DNA from: Lactonifactor sp050944855
GTDB taxonomy: Bacteria > Bacillota > Clostridia > Lachnospirales > Lachnospiraceae
DNA: 64,000 nt
Reading direction: 5' to 3'
NCBI GenBank assembly: GCA_050944855.1
Contig: JBMNRU010000001.1
Coordinates: 223,182-287,181, forward strand
The notes beneath the pieces are model-generated. The model did no database searches and had not been told where the DNA came from. It was given only the letters and a program-made list of their open reading frames with translations. Shown here piece by piece: positions 1-8,138 of the stretch. Within the stretch, counting starts at the first letter, position 1. The number at the start of each line of letters is the position of its first letter. Made by a program: the position numbers and the translations under genes.

Positions 1-790
1 GCTGCTTATAGTCAGACCGCTCCGGTACATTTTCAGCCGGAGTACAAGACGACACGGTTCCCTTTAAAATATTGGCATTTCCCACAAAGGTTGCAACATA
101 GCTTGTTTTCGGATGATGATATACCTCATCGGGAGTTCCGATCTGCTCCAGGACGCCTTTATTCATGACAGCAATGCGGTCAGACATGTTAATTGCCTCT
201 TCCTGATCGTGGGTAATATAGATAAAAGTAAGTCCCAGCTTCTCCTGCAGCTTCTTCAGCTCAATCTGCATGGCACGGCGCAGCTGCAGATCCAGCGCTC
301 CCAAAGGTTCATCCAAAAGCAAAATTTTCGGATTATTAATAATCGCTCTGGCAATCGCCACCCGCTGCTTCTGTCCTCCGGAAAGCTCGGAAGGTTTTCT
401 TTTTTCATATCCGGAAAGCTGCACCAATTCCAAAACTTCACGGGTTTTTTCCTTAATCTGCTGCTTAGGCATCTTTTTCAGCCGCAGGCCATATCCTACA
501 TTTCCGGCCACATCCATATGGGGAAACAGCGCATAATTCTGAAATACTGTATTCACATCTCTCTTATCGGGGGCAAGATCGGTCACGTCCTGTCCCTCCA
601 AAAGAATCTGTCCCTCTTCCGGAGTATCTAATCCTGCGATCAGACGGAGCATGGTGGTTTTCCCACAGCCGGATGCACCCAAAATGGTGATAAATTCGCC
701 CTGGTGAACGGCCAGATTCACGCCCTTTAACACCCCTGTCTCATCAAAAGATTTCGTTATATTTTTTAGTTCTAACACTACCTGCTTCAT
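1..790 (-). CDS. potA: Spermidine/putrescine-type ABC transporter ATP-binding protein (PotA), 3'-truncated by window edge
   Basis: ATPase subunit of a polyamine-type ABC importer; it would couple ATP hydrolysis on the cytoplasmic side to uptake through PotB/PotC and PotD, which would lie beyond the left edge. The visible 263 residues contain Walker A GASGCGKTT (about 38-46), Q-loop Gln 84, the LSGGQ signature (136-140), Walker B LLLDEP (157-162) and the switch His of THD (about 194). The start of the C-terminal TOBE-like region is visible before the cut. The ATG at 790 follows GAAGGTGAAAGA. The family is clear; polyamine specificity rests on overall similarity to PotA rather than CysA or FbpC, and the missing permease genes would settle it. 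Confidence 0.85.
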   Translation of the reverse strand, partial: MKQVVLELKNITKSFDETGVLKGVNLAVHQGEFITILGASGCGKTTMLRLIAGLDTPEEGQILLEGQDVTDLAPDKRDVNTVFQNYALFPHMDVAGNVGYGLRLKKMPKQQIKEKTREVLELVQLSGYEKRKPSELSGGQKQRVAIARAIINNPKILLLDEPLGALDLQLRRAMQIELKKLQEKLGLTFIYITHDQEEAINMSDRIAVMNKGVLEQIGTPDEVYHHPKTSYVATFVGNANILKGTVSSCTPAENVPERSDYKQ

Positions 791-910
791 TCTTTCACCT
801 TCAGATTCCCTATAGAATCTCCTTCTCTATAAAAAGCCGCAATTCAGACTAAAATTACCTATTTTTACAAAAAAACATTCTACCATATTTAGACATAAAT
901 GAAAAGTACT

Positions 911-1972
911 TTATGGTCTGCAGTTTCCGCAGGGAGAGTATCCTTTGGCCTTAAGTTCCTCTGCGGTTGCCTTCACTTCCTCCCTGTTTTCTGCTTTTAT
1001 AGAGGAAACACTGGGACAATCCGGCAAATGGTATTTCCCGGTATTGCGGTTTATAATATAGGTCTGTGAAACGGCTTCTTCTGTTTCGCTGCCCAAACTG
1101 CCCAAAGTATTCCAGCGGATCGTGCTTCCATCAGAGACCGCCACTAATGTACCCTGCTGATCGGTCCGATAGATGATCACATCATCGTCATCCAGCGCAG
1201 AGAGCACTTCCCAGTGCGGATGCCCATAACTGTTGCCTTCGCCGCAGGAAATGACCGCATACTGCGGATCCACTGCTTCCAGAAACTCCTGGGTAAATGC
1301 CATAGCACTTCCATGATGATTCATCTTATATACATTTGCTTCCAGATCTTCTCCTGCCTGCAGCATATCCTCCATACTGTCTATTTCCGCATCTGCGGTA
1401 AACAGGAAACGGTTTTCTCCATATTCCAGCATCAATACGATCGAATTATTATTCGCATCCGGATAATGATCCCGGGGCGCCAGTATGGTAAAAGAAGCAT
1501 CCCCCAGCGCATAGGAATCCCCCGGTACCGGGTGCGACCAGTCCAGATTCTGCTGTTTCACTTCCTCTATTACTTCATCATATGTCATCGTATCCTTTTC
1601 GTAATCCGGATATAAAAACAGACCCGTATCAAAATGCTGCATCACCACATCCAGTCCTCCGATATGATCGGCATCCGGATGCGTAGCCACAATATAATCC
1701 AGAAATTCTACACCCTGGCTGATCAGATAATCCCGCACCAGCTCTCCTTTATTATTATTTCCCCCGTCAATCAGCATAGCGTGTCCGTCCAGCAGGATCA
1801 AAGAGGCATCCCCCTGGCCCACATCAATATAATGAACCTCCAGTTCACTGCCGTCGTCCAGGTTCTGTACCTGGGCCGTATCAGTCTCTTCTGCCTGGGA
1901 AGAGATGTCTTGCTGACATCCGCACAGCAGGAAAACGACAATCGTTAATAAAAAACCTTTTATTTTTTTCAT
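911..1972 (-). CDS. ComEC/Rec2-like metallo-beta-lactamase-fold lipoprotein with Cys-rich C-terminal tail
   Basis: This 353-residue protein has a lipoprotein signal ending in LLCGC (lipid-anchored Cys 19), so it should sit on the outer face of the membrane. Residues about 45-290 form a metallo-beta-lactamase fold of the ComEC/Rec2 hydrolase type: VGQGDASLIL near 51, the metal motif ATHPDADHIGG (His 98, Asp 100, Asp 102, His 103), and KMNHHGS further on. The last 40 residues contain HLPDC and SPCGNC, resembling the Ada-type zinc-binding repeat found on secreted nucleases. Family knowledge suggests extracellular nucleic-acid degradation or DNA uptake, but no ComEC channel domain is present. It lies downstream of the tRNA-Thr terminator, so it should have its own promoter, which I could not place. 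Confidence 0.85.
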   Translation of the reverse strand: MKKIKGFLLTIVVFLLCGCQQDISSQAEETDTAQVQNLDDGSELEVHYIDVGQGDASLILLDGHAMLIDGGNNNKGELVRDYLISQGVEFLDYIVATHPDADHIGGLDVVMQHFDTGLFLYPDYEKDTMTYDEVIEEVKQQNLDWSHPVPGDSYALGDASFTILAPRDHYPDANNNSIVLMLEYGENRFLFTADAEIDSMEDMLQAGEDLEANVYKMNHHGSAMAFTQEFLEAVDPQYAVISCGEGNSYGHPHWEVLSALDDDDVIIYRTDQQGTLVAVSDGSTIRWNTLGSLGSETEEAVSQTYIINRNTGKYHLPDCPSVSSIKAENREEVKATAEELKAKGYSPCGNCRP

Positions 1973-2000
1973 AATCCTGTTCCTTTTCTATAGAGTAAAA

Positions 2001-2036
2001 AAGACCAGAAACACAAAAACGCGCTTCTGATCTTTC
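2001..2036 (-). terminator. Intrinsic terminator of the tRNA-Thr transcript
   Basis: Read on the minus strand, AAGATCAGAA pairs with TTCTGGTCTT (ten pairs including one G-U) around a short loop and is followed by a T-rich run. It starts a few bases after the 3' end of the tRNA and lies before the lipoprotein gene at 1972. Confidence 0.8.
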
Positions 2037-2040
2037 TTTA

Positions 2041-2113
2041 AGCTGAAAATGGGACTTGAACCCACGACCCCTTCATTACGAGTGAAGTGCTCTACCGACT
2101 GAGCTATTTCAGC
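2041..2113 (-). tRNA. tRNA-Thr (anticodon CGU)
   Basis: The minus strand folds into a full cloverleaf of 73 nt. The acceptor stem is GCTGAAA with TTTCAGC. The D-arm contains GCTCAGTCGGTAGAGC. The anticodon stem CTTCA/TGAAG encloses the loop CTCGTAA, so the anticodon is CGT, which reads threonine codon ACG. The T-arm is GTGGG TTCAAGT CCCAT. The discriminator base is T, as expected for tRNA-Thr. The 3' CCA is not encoded. Confidence 0.96.
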
Positions 2114-2116
2114 CTG

Positions 2117-2138
2117 TTCGGGCATCCTTAGCCCGACA
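2117..2138 (-). other. Hairpin in the 5' leader of tRNA-Thr
   Basis: Just upstream of the mature 5' end, TCGGGC and GCCCGA form a six-pair stem around a seven-base loop. It lies between the promoter and the tRNA, so it would be part of the leader removed by RNase P. No function can be assigned. Confidence 0.4.
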
Positions 2139-2146
2139 CAACAAAT

Positions 2147-2175
2147 AGTTTATATTACTCCGCACAAAATGTCAA
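2147..2175 (-). promoter_or_regulatory. Sigma-A promoter of tRNA-Thr
   Basis: On the minus strand a consensus -35 TTGACA (2170-2175) is separated by exactly 17 bp from TAAACT (2147-2152). Transcription would start about 25 bp before the tRNA. Confidence 0.8.
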
Positions 2176-2180
2176 GGCAT

Positions 2181-2720
2181 TTACGCGGTATAATAACTCA
2201 AAAAGCCACTGTACTCCGTATGACCGCTTTCAAAAGAATCTCCGTCTACCGTAATCTGAATCAGATCTGCTCCATAGGTGGCCAAAAAAGAATTCACTAC
2301 GCTGCCCATAGTAAAGGTCTCTCCGGTGCTTCCCATTCCCTGGAGACAGGATACAAACTCTGAGGAAAGATCCAGATAAAGTACCTTCTTTCCATCCTCT
2401 TCTTTTTCTTCAAAAGAATTTACCTGTATTCCTTCCGACGGAAGCGTTCCTTCCAGCACCAGCTGTTCGATCACTGCTTCTGCAGTCACTTCCTCCGTAT
2501 CCACTATCATCATTTCATAACCATCGGCATCTGCATTCGCAGAGTATAACACAATTGTCCCGGTGACGGCAGGAGCATCCTTCTCTTCCTCCTCAGTCTC
2601 CTCAGAAGCAGCCTCACTTTCCTCCGAAGCTTCCTCCTGTCCGCTGTTTCCGCAGCCGGGTACTGTCAGAGCCAGAACACCGGCCAGCAGTACTGCCATC
2701 CACAATTTTCTTTTACGCAT
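2181..2720 (-). CDS. GerMN-domain lipoprotein
   Basis: A 179-residue lipoprotein: N-terminal MRKRK, a hydrophobic segment and a lipobox ending in PGC, then an acidic Glu/Ser linker, then a GerMN domain over roughly the last 110 residues. Recognisable parts are VNSFLATYGADLIQITVDG and the C-terminal SGHTEYSGFLSYY. GerMN domains occur in the spore germination protein GerM and in LpqB-like lipoproteins and are thought to bind envelope components; the ligand is unknown. I chose the ATG at 2720 because GGAGGTAACAAT precedes it; an upstream in-frame ATG at 2747 would put this ribosome site inside the gene. The stop lies 37 bp after the start of an adjacent MscS gene's stop, suggesting co-transcription with it. 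Confidence 0.85.
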   Translation of the reverse strand: MRKRKLWMAVLLAGVLALTVPGCGNSGQEEASEESEAASEETEEEEKDAPAVTGTIVLYSANADADGYEMMIVDTEEVTAEAVIEQLVLEGTLPSEGIQVNSFEEKEEDGKKVLYLDLSSEFVSCLQGMGSTGETFTMGSVVNSFLATYGADLIQITVDGDSFESGHTEYSGFLSYYTA

Positions 2721-2757
2721 ATTGTTACCTCCTCTAAAACCAGTCATGCCCTCTGCC

Positions 2758-3591
2758 TTACTGGTTCACATGTACCTCCAGCTGCTGATATGGAATCTGA
2801 ATTCCATGTGTATCAAACTGCAGTTTGATCGCTTCATTCAACCGCCATTTCGTATCCCAGAATTTTTCTGTTTTCACCCAGGCCCGCAGCCCGATAATAA
2901 CCGCATGGTCTCCCAGTTCATCTACAAAAATCTTCACATCCTGATCGGATAAAATATCGGAATCCTCATCCAACAGCTTTTGGATCAATTCCTTTGCCTT
3001 CTGAATATCTGCATCATAGGAAATACCTACTTTGATCTCTACCATACGCTTATCCTGGGCAGTAAGATTTACAATGCTGGTATTGGTCAGACTGCCGTTT
3101 GGTATGGTAATCCTCCGATTGTCTACTGTCGTCAGAGTCGTATAGAACATTTCAATTTTGGCTACCGTACCTTCCTGTTTCCCCGTATTTTCAATAATAT
3201 AATCGCCAATCTGAAATGGCTTCAGAAACAGAATGAGCAATCCGCCTGCAAGATTGGACAGTCCACCCTGCAGGGCAAGACTGATTCCCACACCGGCAGA
3301 TGCCAGCAAGGCAGCAATCGAAGACTCTTTCACACCCAGTTGAATCGCGATCATAAAAATCAAAAAAATATACAAACTGGTTTTTGCAAAAGAAACCATA
3401 AACTGAATTACGCTTAATTCAATTTTGGTATGTTCTAAGGACCGCCGTAAAATTTTGCACAGTTTGCCGATTACCTTCGTTCCAATAAAATAGACAAGGA
3501 TTGCCAGAACCACATGAATCAGGAATCGCAGCGCGGAATTAGGATCCCACTGAATTTTCTCCATTAAGCTGTTTATCAAATCTGTACCCAT
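2758..3591 (-). CDS. Small-conductance mechanosensitive channel (MscS family)
   Basis: A 277-residue MscS-family channel that would open under membrane tension to release solutes during osmotic downshock. There are three hydrophobic segments in the first 130 residues. The pore helix follows, with the Gly/Ala-rich stretch SAGVGISLALQGGLSNLAGG, and then the beta domain with FQIGDYI and RRITIPNGSLTNTSIVNL. The ATG at 3591 follows AAAGGAAAGACT. The open frame runs 29 codons further upstream, but that part lies inside the palindromic element at 3607-3783 and has no ribosome site. The GerMN gene follows after 37 bp. Confidence 0.9.
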   Translation of the reverse strand: MGTDLINSLMEKIQWDPNSALRFLIHVVLAILVYFIGTKVIGKLCKILRRSLEHTKIELSVIQFMVSFAKTSLYIFLIFMIAIQLGVKESSIAALLASAGVGISLALQGGLSNLAGGLLILFLKPFQIGDYIIENTGKQEGTVAKIEMFYTTLTTVDNRRITIPNGSLTNTSIVNLTAQDKRMVEIKVGISYDADIQKAKELIQKLLDEDSDILSDQDVKIFVDELGDHAVIIGLRAWVKTEKFWDTKWRLNEAIKLQFDTHGIQIPYQQLEVHVNQ

Positions 3592-3606
3592 AGTCTTTCC
3601 TTTTGT

Positions 3607-3783
3607 CATAAAAGTTAATGTCCGTTCAGCCCGCGCCATTCGCAAAACCGCGCCTACAGCGCTCTCCGCTGCTGACACAGCTCATTTTTGCTCATATACG
3701 GGCGCTCACCTCACGCTTTACAGAATGTGCTCATTCATGCAAGCATGATTCGTCCATTCTGTGAAGCATGGCTGAACTTTTAT
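3607..3783. repeat. MITE-like palindromic intergenic element
   Basis: The two ends are inverted copies of ATAAAAGTT plus CAGCC: left ATAAAAGTT at about 3608-3616 then GTTCAGCC at 3624-3631, right GGCTGAACTTTTAT at about 3770-3783. The left arm carries about ten extra bases. Inside are smaller stems: ACAGAATG with CATTCTGT (3720-3763) enclosing CATGC/GCATG, and CAGCG/CGCTG. The roughly 175-bp element is GC-richer than surrounding intergenic DNA and fills most of the gap between the C-GCAxxG-C-C gene and mscS. It could be a non-autonomous mobile element or a structured RNA. I saw no second copy in the window. Confidence 0.55.
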
Positions 3784-3795
3784 CCAAAAAACAAA

Positions 3796-4206
3796 CTATT
3801 TTTCATCAAATAACAGCTGCTCCGCAACTATTACCGCGTCTTCAACACAGCCGTCACAGCTTCTCAAAGGCTGTTTTGTAACCAGACCCTTTAATTCACC
3901 GCAGACAACACTTCCATTCATTTCCTTAAACTTTTCTACGATCTCTTTGGCCTTTGCTTCGGTCTCACGTTTCGTTGTAGGATTGTCACATCCGATGCTA
4001 TTTTTCAGTCCGGTTAAGGCAACGGCTCCGGACACTGCACCGCAGACACATTCCATCGTGCCCATACCTCCGCCAAATCCTTCCATAATGCGGAAAAGAT
4101 CGTTTTCCTCCACATCCAGCACATCGCAAAATGCACAGACTACCGCCTGGGCACAATTATATCCGTTTTTTTTCTTTTCCAACGCCTTTTCTACTCTGTT
4201 CTTCAT
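3796..4206 (-). CDS. C-GCAxxG-C-C family protein
   Basis: A 136-residue protein of the C_GCAxxG_C_C family, named for conserved cysteines. Visible here are NCAQAVVCAF (about residues 17-26), then ECVCGAVSGAV with the GCAxxG-type core, and a C-terminal RSCDGC pair. No signal peptide is present, so it is cytoplasmic. Members are common in anaerobes and are presumed redox or metal-binding proteins, but no reaction has been established. The ATG at 4206 is preceded by GGAGGTTGTTTTT; an ATG at 4224 overlaps that ribosome site and is less likely. It follows the DUF1015 gene by 50 bp in the same direction. Confidence 0.85.
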   Translation of the reverse strand: MKNRVEKALEKKKNGYNCAQAVVCAFCDVLDVEENDLFRIMEGFGGGMGTMECVCGAVSGAVALTGLKNSIGCDNPTTKRETEAKAKEIVEKFKEMNGSVVCGELKGLVTKQPLRSCDGCVEDAVIVAEQLLFDEK

Positions 4207-4256
4207 AAAAACAACCTCCTTCATTCTTTGCTATCCCCATCCAAACATACCGTAAT

Positions 4257-5522
4257 TCAGGCTTTAAAAGGCGGATAGGCTTTGCTGGATATCGTATGCA
4301 AAAACAAACCGCTCCTGGGTTTCGGCTCAAACCAGGTAGATTTCGGCGGCATCAGTCTCCCGGCATCTGCCACAGCAAATAATTCTTCAATAGAAGTCGG
4401 ATGCATGGCAAAAGCCACTGCACAATCCTCGTGCACCCGGCGTTCCAGTTCCTGAATACCCCGGACACCTCCTACAAATCCAATCCGCTTATCCGTTTTC
4501 AGATCCCAAATTCCCAAAATCGGGCCGATCAGATGTTCCTGAAGCAGTGCCACATCCAGACTGTCTACCGGATCATCCGGCACCAGTTCTTTTTTAATAC
4601 TAAGAAGATACCATGTTTCATCCAAAAACATAGCAACAGTGCCCTTTTCTTTTGGATGTCTGTCTTCTGCCTTCAGTTCCTTTACATCAAAAGACTTCTC
4701 AACCTGACGTAAAAATTCGTCCTTTGTCAGACCGTTTAAATCCTTCACAACACGATTATAATCCAATATCTGCAGCTGATCATGAGGGAAAAGAACTGAC
4801 AGAAAATAGTTAAACGCTTCCTCTCCCGTATATCCCGGACATTCCTTCCGGCGTTTCAGACCCGCTTTTACTGCAGAAGCAGCACGATGATGACCATCTG
4901 CAATGTAAAGATCCGGAACCTCCCAGAAAATTTCCTGAATTGCTTCTTTCTTTTCCTGTTCCCCAATGACCCAGACGCGGTGACGTACCCCATCCGGCGC
5001 TGTAAAATCATACTCCGGCGCTTCCTGTTTCTTTTCTTCTACGATCTGATCGATCCGTTTATCTGCACGGTAGGTCAGAAAAATAGGTCCGGTCTGCATA
5101 TCGCACACATCCACATGACGAATACGGTCCATCTCTTTATCTTTTCTTGTGGTTTCATGCTTTTTGATAACCTGATCCTGATAATCATCAATAGAGGCAC
5201 AGGCTACGATTCCCGTCTGACTATGTGTCTTTGTACACAATTCATAGATATAATAACAGGACTCCGGATCCTGAATAAACTGTCCCTCCTGAATCATACC
5301 CCATAAGATGTCTCTGGCCCTTTCATAGACACAGTCATCATAAGTGCCAACATTCATGGGGAATCCCGTCTCTGCTCTGTCAATCCGAAGAAAAGACAAG
5401 GGCTCTTTCTCTATTTCTCTGCAGGCTTCTTCTCTGTTATATACATCATACGGAAGCGCTGCAATATGACTCGCCAGGTCACGTCTCGGGCGAAATCCCG
5501 GAAAAGGTAAAATAGTTGCCAT
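4257..5522 (-). CDS. DUF1015 family protein
   Basis: A 421-residue cytoplasmic protein of the DUF1015 family. Family-typical stretches are LPFPGFRPRRD at the N-terminus, ALPYDVYNREEA (about 22-33), YIADGHHRAASA near 210 and a C-terminal region with MPPKSTWFEPKPRSG. The function is unproven. In Clostridia this gene commonly lies next to serC and serA, as here, which links it to serine metabolism. The conserved DGHHR stretch has suggested a catalytic role, but no reaction has been shown. The ATG at 5522 is preceded by GAGGAGATAAATT, and that ribosome site overlaps the stop of the 56-residue gene just upstream, suggesting translational coupling. Confidence 0.88.
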   Translation of the reverse strand: MATILPFPGFRPRRDLASHIAALPYDVYNREEACREIEKEPLSFLRIDRAETGFPMNVGTYDDCVYERARDILWGMIQEGQFIQDPESCYYIYELCTKTHSQTGIVACASIDDYQDQVIKKHETTRKDKEMDRIRHVDVCDMQTGPIFLTYRADKRIDQIVEEKKQEAPEYDFTAPDGVRHRVWVIGEQEKKEAIQEIFWEVPDLYIADGHHRAASAVKAGLKRRKECPGYTGEEAFNYFLSVLFPHDQLQILDYNRVVKDLNGLTKDEFLRQVEKSFDVKELKAEDRHPKEKGTVAMFLDETWYLLSIKKELVPDDPVDSLDVALLQEHLIGPILGIWDLKTDKRIGFVGGVRGIQELERRVHEDCAVAFAMHPTSIEELFAVADAGRLMPPKSTWFEPKPRSGLFLHTISSKAYPPFKA

Positions 5523-5525
5523 AAT

Positions 5526-5696
5526 TTATCTCCTCATATACCAATCCTGCAAGTTTCTAACAACTGCCAGAAGTTTCTTGTATTCTTTCTTATTGTCCCT
5601 CACGGAGCAGAAAATCTTACGTCCGTTTTTTATCCGCCGGATACTCCGGCACAGCTCCAACAACAAAGCAATGGGCCGATTTTGTCCTTTTTTCAT
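5526..5696 (-). CDS. 56-residue basic protein between serA and DUF1015, unknown function
   Basis: An open frame of 56 codons begins with ATG at 5696, nine bases after GAGG, and ends with TAA three bases before the DUF1015 ATG, inside that gene's ribosome site. The protein begins MKKGQNRPIALLLELC, continues RSIRRIKNGRKIFCSVRD and ends NLQDWYMRR. It is strongly basic, has two Cys (16 and 30) and no membrane segment or signal peptide. I recognise no family. The position, ribosome site and tight packing argue that it is real; similar short ORFs between serA and DUF1015 in related genomes would confirm it. Confidence 0.6.
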   Translation of the reverse strand: MKKGQNRPIALLLELCRSIRRIKNGRKIFCSVRDNKKEYKKLLAVVRNLQDWYMRR

Positions 5697-5724
5697 ACTG
5701 ATAACCTCTAGAACAAAAACCAGA

Positions 5725-5752
5725 AAAAGGGTGTTACATGCCGCAACCCCCT
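5725..5752 (-). terminator. Possible terminator after serA
   Basis: On the minus strand GGGGGTTGC and GTAACACCC form a stem with one mismatch, followed by TTTTT. It lies about 10 bp after the serA stop and would separate serC-serA from the 56-codon gene and DUF1015. No separate promoter for those two genes is obvious, so read-through is probable. Confidence 0.5.
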
Positions 5753-5762
5753 CTTATCTTTC

Positions 5763-6926
5763 TTATTTGAGAACACGTACTTTGAAAACTCCATTAATCG
5801 CTTCCAGAGCCTTTACTACTTCATCAGAAATCGGTGTAGCTATATCAATCATCGTATAAGCATAATCGCCTTTACTCTTATTGGTCATATTGGTAATATT
5901 AATACCCGCGTCGCCCAGTAATTTTGAAAACTGGCTGATCATATGCACAATATTTCTGTGATTAATGGTAAGTCTGCATACATCTACACAGGTTCCCGCA
6001 TGGCAATTTGGATAATTCACAGAGTTCTTGATATTACCGTTTTCCAGATAATCTCTTAACTCTTTTACTGCCATGATCGCACAGTTATCTTCGGATTCTT
6101 CTGTAGAAGCTCCCAGATGCGGTGTTACCAGCACACCCGGTACCTGTGCTACCGTAGGATTTACAAAGTCTGTCACATATTTTTTTACTTTCCCCTGTTC
6201 CAGTGCACGGATCAGATTTTTTTCATCCACCAGAAGATCCCGGGCAAAGTTTAAAATCACAACGCCGTCTTTCATCATGTCAATGGCATTGGCATCAATC
6301 ATATTTTTTGTATCATCATTCAAAGGAACGTGAATGGTAATATAATCACATTCTCTGTAAATGGTTTCCAATTCATTAATATGGTGAATATTTCTGGATA
6401 AATTCCAGGCCGCATCTACAGAAATATAAGGGTCATAACCGTACACTTCCATTCCCAGATGTGTCGCTGCATTGGCTACCAGAACACCAATGGCTCCCAG
6501 GCCGATAATTCCCAGTTTCTTTCCGCTGATCTCACAGCCGGCAAACTTCTTTTTCTGTTTTTCCGCCAGTTTACTGATATCGTTCGTAACTTTCTGCTCT
6601 TCAATCCATTCAATGCCGCCCACAATATCTCTGGATGCCAGCAGCATACCGGCGATCACCATCTCTTTTACACCATTGGCATTAGCACCCGGCGTATTAA
6701 ATACAACAATTCCTTTTTCCGCACATTTGTCCAACGGAATATTGTTTACTCCTGCTCCCGCTCTTGCCACTGCCAGAACAGACTCCGGAAGCTCCAGATC
6801 ATGCATCGATGCACTTCTTACCAGAATCACATCCGCATCATCCATTCTTCCTGTCTGCACATAGCTTGCGGAAAAACGATCCAAGCCCACCTGCGCAATG
6901 GCATTCAGGCAATGATATTTATACAT
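5763..6926 (-). CDS. serA: D-3-phosphoglycerate dehydrogenase
   Basis: First enzyme of serine synthesis: oxidises 3-phosphoglycerate to 3-phosphohydroxypyruvate with NAD+. This is the short 387-residue form. The nucleotide-binding glycine motif GLGAIG lies at about 142-147, followed by the acidic YGYDPYI stretch (about 162-168). The substrate-binding region includes RAGAGVNNIP (55-64) and the catalytic His is in VTPHLGAST. The last 75 residues form an ACT-type regulatory domain (ISQFSKLLGDAGINITN), which in this family can bind serine. The start codon overlaps the serC stop as TAATG, so the two are translationally coupled and presumably one operon. Confidence 0.96.
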   Translation of the reverse strand: MYKYHCLNAIAQVGLDRFSASYVQTGRMDDADVILVRSASMHDLELPESVLAVARAGAGVNNIPLDKCAEKGIVVFNTPGANANGVKEMVIAGMLLASRDIVGGIEWIEEQKVTNDISKLAEKQKKKFAGCEISGKKLGIIGLGAIGVLVANAATHLGMEVYGYDPYISVDAAWNLSRNIHHINELETIYRECDYITIHVPLNDDTKNMIDANAIDMMKDGVVILNFARDLLVDEKNLIRALEQGKVKKYVTDFVNPTVAQVPGVLVTPHLGASTEESEDNCAIMAVKELRDYLENGNIKNSVNYPNCHAGTCVDVCRLTINHRNIVHMISQFSKLLGDAGINITNMTNKSKGDYAYTMIDIATPISDEVVKALEAINGVFKVRVLK

Positions 6927-8008
6927 TACAGGTTCTCCTCTTCAAATTTTTTCATAAATTCTACCAGCTTTTCAACGCCCTCTATTGGCATTGCGTTATA
7001 AATGCTGGCACGCATACCGCCTACGCTGCGGTGACCTTTCAGATTCACAAATCCTGCTGCCGTTGCTTCTGCGATAAACTTCGCATCCAGCTCGTCCTTA
7101 CCCGTTACAAACGGTACATTCATCAGAGAACGGTCTTTCGGCACGACAGTACCATGGAACAACTTGCTTTCATCCAGGAAATCATACAAAATTTTTGCTT
7201 TCTTTTCATTATATTCTTTCATAGCTCCCAAACCGCCTTTTTTCTTCAGCCATTTGAAAACCTTTCCACATACATAAATGCAGTAACAGTTCGGTGTATT
7301 ATACATAGAACCGGCATCTGCATGTGTTTTATAACGCATCATCGTAGGAGTACCCGGCAGCACATCCTCTGTGATAAGATCTTCACGGACAATGGCAATT
7401 ACCATGCCGGCCGGTCCGATATTTTTCTGTACGCCGCCGTAAACGATCGCATACCGGCTGACATCAATCGGTTCTGACAAAAAGCAGGAAGAAACGTCGG
7501 ATACCAGATCCTTGCCTTTTGTATTTGGAAGTTCTTTGAACTTTGTTCCGTAAATGGTATTGTTCTCACAAATATACACATAATCCGCATCTTCGCTGAT
7601 CGGCAGGTCGGAACAGTCCGGAATATAAGAAAAAGTTTTGTCCTCCGATGTGGCGATCTTATTGACTTTTCCGTACTTCTGTGCTTCCTGATAAGCCTTT
7701 TTCGCCCACTGGCCGGTCACTATGTAATCTGCAACTTTGTTTTTCATAAGATTCATAGGGATCATAGCAAACTGCAGATTGGCACCGCCCTGTAAAAACA
7801 ACACTTTATAATTATCCGGAATCTGCATCAGATCACGCAGATCCTGCTCAGCTTCATTAATAATGGATTCAAAAGCTTTCGAGCGATGACTCATCTCCAT
7901 AACAGACATCCCTGTCCCATTATAGTCCATCATCTCACTTGCTATCTCCTGTAATACTTCTTCCGGCAACACTGCAGGTCCTGCCGAGAAATTATAAACT
8001 CTACTCAC
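6926..8008 (-). CDS. serC: Phosphoserine aminotransferase
   Basis: Second enzyme of serine synthesis: a PLP-dependent transamination of 3-phosphohydroxypyruvate with glutamate to give phosphoserine. It is 360 residues from the GTG start at 8008, which follows GAGGAGG at a nine-base distance; the in-frame ATG eight codons upstream would include the ribosome site. Family features are RVYNFSAGPAVLPEEVL at the N-terminus, FLQGGANLQFAMIPMN, the PLP lysine in YGGVQKNIGPAG and the closing VGGMRASIYNAMP. It is the first gene of the serC-serA operon. Confidence 0.97.
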   Translation of the reverse strand: MSRVYNFSAGPAVLPEEVLQEIASEMMDYNGTGMSVMEMSHRSKAFESIINEAEQDLRDLMQIPDNYKVLFLQGGANLQFAMIPMNLMKNKVADYIVTGQWAKKAYQEAQKYGKVNKIATSEDKTFSYIPDCSDLPISEDADYVYICENNTIYGTKFKELPNTKGKDLVSDVSSCFLSEPIDVSRYAIVYGGVQKNIGPAGMVIAIVREDLITEDVLPGTPTMMRYKTHADAGSMYNTPNCYCIYVCGKVFKWLKKKGGLGAMKEYNEKKAKILYDFLDESKLFHGTVVPKDRSLMNVPFVTGKDELDAKFIAEATAAGFVNLKGHRSVGGMRASIYNAMPIEGVEKLVEFMKKFEEENL

Positions 8009-8094
8009 TTTTTCATTCCTCCTCAATCTCATTATGTCTCATTTTAAACAATGGTTAGGGCTACATCCATCACTGGACCCAGCCCATCATGTAC

Positions 8095-8123
8095 ATTCTA
8101 ATATCGTGATATATTTTTGTCAA
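8095..8123 (-). promoter_or_regulatory. Sigma-A promoter of serC-serA
   Basis: On the minus strand TTGACA (8118-8123), a 17-bp spacer and TAGAAT (8095-8100) form a good promoter about 85 bp before the GTG of serC. The leader contains a GGGCT/AGCCC stem. No riboswitch or T-box was recognised in it. Confidence 0.75.
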
Positions 8124-8138
8124 CGACAATTATCTGCA

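Noticed and set aside
3592..3678. Upstream extension of the MscS gene (29 residues)
   Set aside because: It lies inside the palindromic element, has no ribosome site, and the ATG at 3591 does.
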